From contig CAYUJW010000046.1 in NCBI GenBank assembly GCA_964445135.1, positions 1 to 6,924 on the forward strand: 6,924 nt of DNA. Direction: 5' to 3'. This document shows positions 1 through 5,731 of this stretch, one piece after another. Every line of letters starts with the position of its first letter. Position 1 is the stretch's first letter. The position numbers were made by a program, and so were the translations under genes. Below the pieces are notes generated by a model. That model was not told the DNA's origin. It saw only the letters and a list, made by a program, of their open reading frames with translations, and ran no database searches. This DNA is from JACOTV01 sp964445135 (GTDB lineage: Bacteria; Patescibacteriota; Microgenomatia; UBA1406; GWC2-37-13).

Positions 1-2239
1 TCAAGTGTGCGCGATGTGCAGCAATCACTTTTTCTTTTACTCCGCCAATTTCAAGAGCCCGACCGCGAAGCGTAATCTCTCCCGTCATCCCAACATCTCG
101 TCGCACAGGAATTTGAGTAAGTGCCGATATCATAGCGGTTGCTATAGCAATTCCAGCAGATGGACCGTCCTTGGGCACTGCGCCTTCTGGCACATGGATA
201 TGAATATCAGTCTTTTCAAAGATATCTTTTGGAAGTTTGAAAAGCTCCCAGCGACTACGAATATACGAAAGCGCTGCCTGACATGATTCTTTCATCACGT
301 CTCCCAAATGTCCCGTCAAAACGAGTGCACCTTTTCCAGGCATAGTGGCCGCTTCGATAAAGAGAATGTCACCCCCGACAGAAGTCCATGCCAAGCCAGT
401 TGATATTCCAACAGCATCTTTTTCCTCAATCATTGAGGCACTGTATTTGTATGCACCAAGATAAGCATGTAGGTCGTCTGGTCCAATTGTCTTTTTCTCA
501 ACTTTGTGTTCCACAATTTCACGGGCAATTTTTCTATAAATTGTCGCAATTTGACGCTCTAATTCACGTACCCCCGCCTCACGCGTATAACGCTCTATAA
601 TCACCTTGAGCGATGGGTCAGTGAGTGTTGCCGCACCCTTTTCAATGCCATGTGCTCCGGCCTGCTTGGAAAGCAAGTATTGCTTTGCGATAGAAAACTT
701 CTCGTCTTCCGTATATCCGGCAAAATGAATGATCTCCAAGCGGTCTCGAAGTGCATCAGGAATTGAGTCCAACATATTTGCAGTCGTGATAAAAAAGACT
801 TCAGACAAGTCGATTGGCACTTCAAGATAATGATCTGAAAATGCGTGGTTCTGCTCTGGATCAAGTGCTTCAAGCAGTGCAGATGATGGATCGCCGCGAT
901 GGTCATGACCTATCTTGTCTATTTCATCAAGCATAAATACAGGATTACTGGTGTTTGCTTGCTTAATTCCCTGCACGATGCGCCCAGGCAAAGCTCCAAC
1001 ATATGTTCTTCGATGTCCGCGAATTTCTGCCTCATCTCGAACACCGCCTAAGGACATTTTTACAAACTCGCGACCCAGCGAACGCGCAATAGATCTTCCA
1101 AGCGAAGTTTTTCCGACTCCTGGAGGACCTGCAAAACAAAGAATTGTTGGCTGATGCTCACGCTTGGCATTCTTTGCATTTTTGCTCGTTTTTGATTTCA
1201 ATTTGCTCGTTTGGCGCTTCTTGAGCTCAATAACGGCCAAGTACTCCAATATGCGCTCTTTTATTTTCTTCAGTCCATAGTGATCTTCATTCAAAATACT
1301 TTCCGATTTCTTTATGTCGATTTTGGTCGGCGACTTTTTTGACCATGGTATGTCGCACAGCCAGTCAAGATAGGTGCGAACATAGGATGACTCAGGATTA
1401 AATGAAGACATCTGAGCCAACTTACGCAGCTCTTTAATTGCTTTTTCTTCAACTTCGCGCGGCATCTTTGCTCGCTTTATTTTTGCTCGATATTCATTTA
1501 CTTCCTTGTCTTCGCTTTGTCCCCCAAGCTCTTCTTCAATTGTTCGCATCTTCTCGCGCAGGAAGTTTTCTTTCATACCTTTTTCAAACTTTTTATGCGT
1601 TTTTGAGGAAATGTTTTGCTCAATCTCAAGTATTTTAATTTCACGGTTGATATATTCAACCATTTTCTTCAAACGTAATTTAAGATTGTGTTCTTCCAAT
1701 ATCTCCTGACGCTCATGTTCGCGAAGATCAATGACCATGGCGACTTGATTGGAAAAATCAAGAGGATTGTGAATATTGAGAATATTCATTAAAAATACGA
1801 AGTCTATTGTCTTTCCTAAGTTGATTGCTCGCTTAATCTGGGTCGAGATGTGCTTAATCATTGCATGCACTTCCTCATCCTCGACCAAGATATCAGAGAC
1901 TGAGGATACGGCGACAATGCTATATGGATCAGTTTGTTCATATGACTCAATTGCCACTTTCTCTTCACCATGAACAAGCGCTGTAATTTCACCCTTATCA
2001 CCCGTCACTACATTTTTGACAGTAGCCAACACGCCAACTTGGTATAAATCGGCGGGTTCTGGTTCATCAATACTCGCGTTCTTTTGCATAACGAGCACCA
2101 CATATTTGTCATCTGCCATAGCAGCTTGAATCGCATGAACGCTTTTCTCACGACCAAACGCAAGAACGTTTTCTGTACCCGGAAACACGATTCCGTCACG
2201 CACTGGAATGAGTGGATATTGTTTGTTTTGTAGTTCCAT
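1..2239 (-). CDS. lon: ATP-dependent protease Lon, C-terminus cut by window edge
   Basis: Lon is a cytoplasmic hexameric AAA+ serine protease that degrades misfolded and regulatory proteins. 746 residues are visible; about 50 C-terminal residues are missing by comparison with E. coli Lon (784). Seen in order: an N-terminal substrate-binding domain (about 1-195, opening YPLIPVRDGIVFPG); a helical, charged region (about 200-300); Walker A GPPGVGKT at 371-378 (K377); Walker B with D438/E439 in MLDEIDK; a sensor stretch ITTANMLDSIPDALRDR; and the protease domain with PKDGPSAG (catalytic S694) and GGVKEK (catalytic K737). The Ser-Lys spacing of 43 equals that of E. coli S679/K722, so the enzyme should be active. 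The ATG at 2239 gives the usual Lon N-terminus. Oddity: a Lys-rich insertion of about 19 residues before Walker A (337-363). Transcription is probably from its own promoter, with a CIRCE-like operator. Identity is very secure. Confidence 0.97.
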   Translation of the reverse strand, partial: MELQNKQYPLIPVRDGIVFPGTENVLAFGREKSVHAIQAAMADDKYVVLVMQKNASIDEPEPADLYQVGVLATVKNVVTGDKGEITALVHGEEKVAIESYEQTDPYSIVAVSSVSDILVEDEEVHAMIKHISTQIKRAINLGKTIDFVFLMNILNIHNPLDFSNQVAMVIDLREHERQEILEEHNLKLRLKKMVEYINREIKILEIEQNISSKTHKKFEKGMKENFLREKMRTIEEELGGQSEDKEVNEYRAKIKRAKMPREVEEKAIKELRKLAQMSSFNPESSYVRTYLDWLCDIPWSKKSPTKIDIKKSESILNEDHYGLKKIKERILEYLAVIELKKRQTSKLKSKTSKNAKNAKREHQPTILCFAGPPGVGKTSLGRSIARSLGREFVKMSLGGVRDEAEIRGHRRTYVGALPGRIVQGIKQANTSNPVFMLDEIDKIGHDHRGDPSSALLEALDPEQNHAFSDHYLEVPIDLSEVFFITTANMLDSIPDALRDRLEIIHFAGYTEDEKFSIAKQYLLSKQAGAHGIEKGAATLTDPSLKVIIERYTREAGVRELERQIATIYRKIAREIVEHKVEKKTIGPDDLHAYLGAYKYSASMIEEKDAVGISTGLAWTSVGGDILFIEAATMPGKGALVLTGHLGDVMKESCQAALSYIRSRWELFKLPKDIFEKTDIHIHVPEGAVPKDGPSAGIAIATAMISALTQIPVRRDVGMTGEITLRGRALEIGGVKEKVIAAHRAHL
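1181..1212 (-). repeat. Short direct repeat inside lon, within the Lys-rich insertion
   Basis: The 11-base string TTTGCTCGTTT (plus strand) occurs at 1181-1191 and again at 1202-1212, exactly 21 bases apart. In the protein this gives two T-S-K triplets seven residues apart, followed by N-A-K twice in a row. The repeat keeps the frame and lies in the lysine-rich insertion before Walker A. It looks like local duplication or slippage that lengthened a linker. It is too short to be a mobile element. Confidence 0.6.
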
Positions 2240-2274
2240 ATTAGCAGTATAGGCAAATGATTGCTAATTGTCAA
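2239..2274 (-). promoter_or_regulatory. Sigma-70-type promoter of lon, predicted leaderless
   Basis: On the minus strand the -35 box TTGACA (2274-2269, perfect consensus) is followed by a 17-base spacer and the -10 box TATACT (2251-2246, 5 of 6). Six bases separate the -10 from the lon ATG, so the expected start of transcription, seven bases past the -10, is the A of the start codon at 2239. No Shine-Dalgarno could then be in the mRNA. The -35 begins three bases after the stop codon of the upstream oxidoreductase beta gene, so this is an internal promoter in a very short gap. Read-through from the upstream operon is also possible, because no terminator is visible. Confidence 0.8.
2241..2267. 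promoter_or_regulatory. CIRCE-like operator (putative HrcA site) over the lon promoter
   Basis: Plus strand reads TTAGCAGTA, nine bases, GATTGCTAA. The CIRCE consensus is TTAGCACTC-N9-GAGTGCTAA; the arms match at 7 of 9 and 8 of 9 positions and the spacer length is exact. The outer seven bases (2240-2246 against 2262-2268) form a perfect inverted repeat, ATTAGCA/TGCTAAT. The site covers the promoter spacer and the -10 box and ends one base before the lon start codon, where a bound repressor would block RNA polymerase. HrcA is the known CIRCE-binding heat-shock repressor. That it acts here is inference, since hrcA is not in the window. Confidence 0.72.
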
Positions 2275-2277
2275 GTC

Positions 2278-3135
2278 TTATGTAAACTCGCCCAATAGCG
2301 GCTCAATTGTTGTAGGTTTGGTGTAAGTCACCAAGGGATTTTCATGAGCGGCAACGGCCGTATGATATGCTTCGCGCTCAACATTATATACTACCCCTAA
2401 GGCATATTTCTCTTCATCCATGGCCATGGCATGAGCAATCGCCGATTTCTTATCAGATGGGTCATACCCCTCAGGCAATGGGTAGGACTTCTCTAGATAG
2501 TACTGATAGGTATTGACTCGATTAAATGACACACACGGCTGAAGAATATTAACAACAGAAAAGCCGGTATGCTGCATCGCTTGTTGAATCATCAAAGACA
2601 CATGGTCTAGATTTCCTGCAAACGACTGCGCAACAAACGTGGCGCCCTGCGTGATAAGGAGGTTCAGGGGCGAAATAGGCTGCTCTATCATGCCTTGAGG
2701 CGTTGACTTGCCCTTTGCATTATGTAAGGCAGTCGGCGCAACTTGCCCGGTTGTGAGTCCATATACGCTATTGTCGTGGATAATAAGCGTTATGTCGTGA
2801 TTTCCACGACATGCATGAAGCAGATGATTTCCTCCTTCTCCGTACGTGTCTCCATCACCTGCAATCACAATAACTGGCATATCATGATTTGCCAATTTTG
2901 CACCAATTGCAGTGGGTATTGAACGTCCATGGAGTGAATGAATTGCATACGCATGGAGAAAATCGTTCATATTTCCACTACACCCCACTCCAAATACCGC
3001 AATCAAATCTGATGGCTGGAGATCTTGCGCCGCAAGTGCCCGCTGCAATCCAGTGTGAATTGCCCAATCTCCACATCCAGGGCACCATGTGGGTGTGCGA
3101 TCACTCCATTTTTTATGATTATGTATCGTTGTCAT
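2278..3135 (-). CDS. 2-oxoacid:ferredoxin oxidoreductase, beta subunit (TPP and [4Fe-4S])
   Basis: This 285-residue subunit carries thiamine diphosphate and one [4Fe-4S] cluster and, with the alpha subunit encoded just upstream, oxidatively decarboxylates a 2-oxoacid to its acyl-CoA while reducing ferredoxin. Visible signs: WCPGCGD with C18 and C21, GVGCSGN with C52, and C201 in the LQPC stretch, which is the family's four-cysteine cluster pattern; GDGD at 93-96 and DNSVYGLTTGQ at 121-131, the TPP/Mg motif. Relatives such as mycobacterial KorB have NN where this protein has D121-N122; the second Asn, the expected metal ligand, is kept. Length and start are typical of KorB/PorB. It begins five bases after the alpha stop, with no Shine-Dalgarno. 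The substrate (pyruvate, 2-oxoglutarate or another) cannot be fixed from sequence, so no symbol is given. Confidence 0.93.
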   Translation of the reverse strand: MTTIHNHKKWSDRTPTWCPGCGDWAIHTGLQRALAAQDLQPSDLIAVFGVGCSGNMNDFLHAYAIHSLHGRSIPTAIGAKLANHDMPVIVIAGDGDTYGEGGNHLLHACRGNHDITLIIHDNSVYGLTTGQVAPTALHNAKGKSTPQGMIEQPISPLNLLITQGATFVAQSFAGNLDHVSLMIQQAMQHTGFSVVNILQPCVSFNRVNTYQYYLEKSYPLPEGYDPSDKKSAIAHAMAMDEEKYALGVVYNVEREAYHTAVAAHENPLVTYTKPTTIEPLLGEFT

Positions 3136-3140
3136 GATTA

Positions 3141-4880
3141 TTATTTGGATATAGACTGTGCCACAAACTGAACAATATCGTGTGCGGTCATTGGGCGGCC
3201 GTCATAGCGAAGTAACGCCTGCTGAATATCATAACCTGTCTCTTGTCGCAAAAGGCGCGCAAACTGTGCATGACTATTTTGCTCAACAGACACCATTTTA
3301 CTCAGATACGCCGGCTGAAACAAGCTTGCAAGGCGCTGTTTATCAAGAGGAAATACATGGGAAAAGTGCACATATGCGACTGGTACGTTAGATTGGGCTA
3401 ATATGTGTGTGGCCGCCAGCCCCGCCGCCTTGGTTGAACCCCATCCAACAAGTATGCGCTCGGCATGCTCAAGATCTCCATATACTTGCGGGAGTACAAA
3501 GTGACTCTTCAGGTATGTTGCGGTTTTTGCATTGCGCTTAGCCACTTCCAGTAGTCTATCTTCTGCCGACTCTGACGTATGACCATTGGCTTCGTGAGTG
3601 TATGAGTTTGCCTGAAAATATACGCCCGAATACCCCGGCTGCAGACGCGGCGAAATCCCATCATCAGACCACGCATATCGTTCGTATGATGCATCAGCTT
3701 CCAATATATATTTACCGCGATTCACTTGATATGATGATTCAATCTTTTGCAATGTGCTCCTTGAAATGTCGCGATGTGACTCAGACAAAAGCATGTCCGA
3801 TAAGACAATGACTGGAGTCTGGTAGATATCTGCCAAATTGTATGCGTGGGCTGTCAATTCAACCATTTCTTCAATATCCCCTGGCGCCAATATTATCTTT
3901 GGAAACTCTCCGTGCCCGGCATGAACCGCAAAAAGTAAGTCGCCTTGTTCAGTCCATGTTGGCATTCCGGTTGCAGGGCCCGGTCTTTGGGAAAGAAATA
4001 CGACGAGTGCCGATTCAGTAATTCCCGCCAAAGAGAGTCCTTCAACCATCAGCGCAAATCCCCCTCCTGATGTCCCGACAGCGCATCGCACGCCGGTAAA
4101 TGAGGCGCCAATTGCCGTATTAATGACAGCTATTTCATCTTCACTATGTCTCACAACCATGTTGGCCTTTTCTTGCCAACCAGCCAGTGTCGCCAAGACA
4201 GTTGAGGAAGGAGTCATAGGATATGCCGCATAGAGTCGACAATTTCCAATGACCGAACCTAAGGCAAATGCGTCATTTCCCGTCATCACCACTGATTGGG
4301 TCGCGTCCAGAGTACGCTTTGCAAATACTGGGCGAATCATGGTTGCATAGTTTTTTGTAACATACTCATACCCTTGGTTGACAAAGAATATGTTCGCATC
4401 AACAATTGCCTGTCCTTTTTTCCCAAATTCCTGTGAGATAACATTGTGCATCCACAATACGTCACCCCCCATGACCGCCAAAAGCGAACCCATAAGGACA
4501 GTGTTTTTCATCATGTAGGAGCCTTGGGCGGCCGTCAATATGTCTCTGAAAGGCACGGACACCGCATGTATCTTTGAATTTTCAATGGTAAATTCCTTTG
4601 GATCATGAAGTACGACAGCATCCTGCGCAAGTAAATCCTTATGTGTCTCGTATGTTCTTTTATCAAAGCAGACAAGCAGATCAATTGGCCCCATAAGTGT
4701 ACCCACCTCACTGTCACTTATCATCACCTCATATGCATTATGACCTCCACGAATAAGTGAGGGATACTGTACGTAGTCAAATATGTGAAGACCAGTATGG
4801 GTGGCAATTTTAGAAAGGAGCAAGCCAGACGTCATGATGCCGTATCCTGCCTCGCCACCAATTAATACTCGATAGTTCAT
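3141..4880 (-). CDS. 2-oxoacid:ferredoxin oxidoreductase, fused gamma-alpha subunit
   Basis: This 579-residue protein joins two domains that are separate chains in four-subunit enzymes. Residues 1 to about 185 are the gamma domain, with GGEAGYGI (8-15) and YPSLIRGGHNAY (39-50). From about 197 on is the alpha domain: the pyrimidine-binding part with YPMTPSS (220-226, the family's YPITP motif), RHSEDE (244-249, holding the Glu that activates TPP), SQRPGPATGMPTWTEQGD (297-314), and a C-terminal transketolase-C-like domain (about 465-579). Both parts look intact and full length. Together with the beta subunit it forms the TPP-dependent enzyme in the cytoplasm. The gene lies 17 bases after the small Cys-rich gene; the AT-rich gap has no Shine-Dalgarno. 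Relatives include KorA, two-subunit pyruvate/2-oxoglutarate and broad 2-oxoacid enzymes. Family is certain, substrate unknown. Confidence 0.94.
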   Translation of the reverse strand: MNYRVLIGGEAGYGIMTSGLLLSKIATHTGLHIFDYVQYPSLIRGGHNAYEVMISDSEVGTLMGPIDLLVCFDKRTYETHKDLLAQDAVVLHDPKEFTIENSKIHAVSVPFRDILTAAQGSYMMKNTVLMGSLLAVMGGDVLWMHNVISQEFGKKGQAIVDANIFFVNQGYEYVTKNYATMIRPVFAKRTLDATQSVVMTGNDAFALGSVIGNCRLYAAYPMTPSSTVLATLAGWQEKANMVVRHSEDEIAVINTAIGASFTGVRCAVGTSGGGFALMVEGLSLAGITESALVVFLSQRPGPATGMPTWTEQGDLLFAVHAGHGEFPKIILAPGDIEEMVELTAHAYNLADIYQTPVIVLSDMLLSESHRDISRSTLQKIESSYQVNRGKYILEADASYERYAWSDDGISPRLQPGYSGVYFQANSYTHEANGHTSESAEDRLLEVAKRNAKTATYLKSHFVLPQVYGDLEHAERILVGWGSTKAAGLAATHILAQSNVPVAYVHFSHVFPLDKQRLASLFQPAYLSKMVSVEQNSHAQFARLLRQETGYDIQQALLRYDGRPMTAHDIVQFVAQSISK

Positions 4881-4897
4881 ATGTTATTTTTATTCAT

Positions 4898-5053
4898 TTA
4901 GTCGTAGCAGCACGGATCCTTATATCCACAATTGCCACAGATGGAATCACGACCTCCAGGCATCCCAGCCAAAGATGTAAATCCACACATTGGGCACGGC
5001 CGACAATTGTCAGGATCAATAGTGACGTTATGGGTATACGACGTGTCCGTCAT
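4898..5053 (-). CDS. Small seven-cysteine zinc-ribbon/rubredoxin-like protein of unknown function
   Basis: A 51-residue protein with seven cysteines: C17, C20, C23, C39, C42, C48 and C49. The core is CPMCG (20-24) and CGNCGYKD (39-46), two C-x2-C-G knuckles 15 residues apart, which is a zinc-ribbon pattern. Rubredoxins share the paired knuckles and this length but usually have about 30 residues between them, so a zinc ribbon is more likely than an iron site. An additional C17 and a terminal CCYD could bind a second metal or form disulfides. The ATG at 5053 is chosen because the longer frame only runs inside the ferredoxin gene and has a non-family, Leu/Arg-rich N-terminus. It overlaps the ferredoxin end by 26 bases and precedes the oxidoreductase alpha gene, so a role with that enzyme (electron transfer, assembly or regulation) is plausible but unproven. 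Confidence 0.82.
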   Translation of the reverse strand: MTDTSYTHNVTIDPDNCRPCPMCGFTSLAGMPGGRDSICGNCGYKDPCCYD

Positions 5054-5291
5054 TATCTTTAAGCGTAATTGCAGCAACAGGACAAGCGCGCGCAGCCTCA
5101 AGGACAGTTGCCGCATCATCTGAACCAGCTGTGTCTAAAATAATCGCCTTTGCGTCATTATCGAGGTTAAATGTATGGGGCGCAATAGCCGCACACGTTG
5201 CTGCTCCAATGCATAAGTCACGGTCAATGTGAACCATATAGGTCCCAACAAGAGCGGGGCCAGAGGGATGTGCTTGATCTTTTGGATTCAT
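5028..5291 (-). CDS. Single-cluster ferredoxin with three cysteine ligands
   Basis: An 87-residue acidic ferredoxin, the likely electron acceptor of the 2-oxoacid oxidoreductase encoded two genes downstream. Cluster motif: C27-I-G-A30-A-T-C33 and C70-P. Only three cysteines occur in the protein; the place of the usual second cysteine is A30. In the family this points to a [3Fe-4S] cluster, or a [4Fe-4S] cluster with an outside ligand. Typical flanking features are DRDLC before the motif, PHTFNLD after it, and a C-terminal ITLKDNDGHVVYP. The ATG at 5291 is preferred because it overlaps the sufU stop as ATGA, a translational-coupling arrangement. ATG at 5237 would give a 69-residue core ferredoxin and cannot be excluded. 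The 18 residues before M19 (Pro/Gly-containing) are not part of the ferredoxin fold. Confidence 0.9.
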   Translation of the reverse strand: MNPKDQAHPSGPALVGTYMVHIDRDLCIGAATCAAIAPHTFNLDNDAKAIILDTAGSDDAATVLEAARACPVAAITLKDNDGHVVYP

Positions 5292-5650
5292 GAGTTTTGA
5301 ATAATATATTTTACGTTTTCCAACGGCAATAATAAACATTTTACCCTACCTGGATGTATTTTGCTACCTATGAGCTCATACATTGTCTCGACGTTCATTT
5401 GGGCAATTTGCTCAGTCTTTTTACCTATGATATGATCTGCCAGTAATGCGGCAGCGGCTCGTGCAATAGCACAACTCTCTCCATAAAATGTCATGTCAAT
5501 CACTTTACCTTGCTCCGCGTCGATGTTCATATCAACCGTCAAAACATCACCGCAGCTTGGATTGTTCATGGTGTGCGTTGCAGTCTTTTCGCGAAGCGGA
5601 CCAAAATGAGGGGGGTTGTTGTAGAGAGCTAAGATCAAGTCACTGTACAT
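5288..5650 (-). CDS. sufU: SufU/IscU-type Fe-S cluster scaffold or sulfur-transfer protein
   Basis: A 120-residue member of the NifU N-terminal (IscU/SufU) family, which accepts sulfur from a cysteine desulfurase and holds a nascent Fe-S cluster or relays the sulfur. The conserved residues are present: MNNPSCGD (C33, D35), GESCAIARAAAALL (C60) and GRVKC (C105). MNNP.CGD and R-V-K-C (Lys, not His, before the last Cys) are SufU-like, but the C60-C105 spacing of 45 is close to IscU (43 in E. coli) and lacks the roughly 20-residue SufU insertion, which explains the short length. It is the first gene of the Fe-S/oxidoreductase operon and shares ATGA with the ferredoxin start. No cysteine desulfurase or SufBCD is in the window. 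Family membership is sure; the SufU/IscU assignment is less so. Confidence 0.9.
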   Translation of the reverse strand: MYSDLILALYNNPPHFGPLREKTATHTMNNPSCGDVLTVDMNIDAEQGKVIDMTFYGESCAIARAAAALLADHIIGKKTEQIAQMNVETMYELIGSKIHPGRVKCLLLPLENVKYIIQNS

Positions 5651-5686
5651 GGACTAATAGTACCACATAGCCACAACCATGCTCAA
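5650..5686 (-). promoter_or_regulatory. Candidate promoter of the sufU-ferredoxin-oxidoreductase operon, predicted leaderless
   Basis: On the minus strand a -35-like TTGAGC (5686-5681, 4 of 6) lies 18 bases from TACTAT (5662-5657, 4 of 6), which is directly preceded by TGG, so it is an extended -10 (TGn). Six bases follow before the ATG, placing the expected transcription start on the start codon itself, the same geometry as at lon. The boxes are weaker than at lon. The rest of the 5651-5731 gap shows no terminator hairpin with a T-run for the surface-protein gene upstream. Confidence 0.5.
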
Positions 5687-5731
5687 GCGGTGACGCAATA
5701 GACGCCCAAATATGTGCAGCAGACGATTGGA

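Noticed and set aside
5..1973. Several plus-strand open frames of 65-93 codons opposite the left third of the window
   Set aside because: They lie antisense to the continuous lon frame, have no family-like motifs and are explained as complements of the coding sequence.
2008..2274. Minus-strand frame of 88 codons at the start of lon
   Set aside because: It is out of frame with lon, whose own frame gives an unmistakable Lon N-terminal domain over the same bases.
5054..5119. Longer form of the small Cys-rich protein with 22 more N-terminal residues
   Set aside because: The extra part lies wholly inside the ferredoxin gene and is Leu/Arg-rich, as expected of an out-of-frame reading; the ATG at 5053 gives a sensible compact protein.
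5288..5290. TGA read as glycine (as in Gracilibacteria or Absconditabacteria)
   Set aside because: TGA ends sufU and the surface protein exactly where family length or a membrane tail ends, and no in-frame TGA occurs inside the conserved genes.
5292..5339. Longer ferredoxin start at 5339
   Set aside because: The 16 extra residues are coded inside the sufU C-terminus; the ATGA overlap at 5291-5288 is the more natural start.
5685..5716. GCGTC occurring twice near 5692 and 5703 as a possible operator or terminator
   Set aside because: It is a short direct repeat, not inverted, with no T-run; likely chance.
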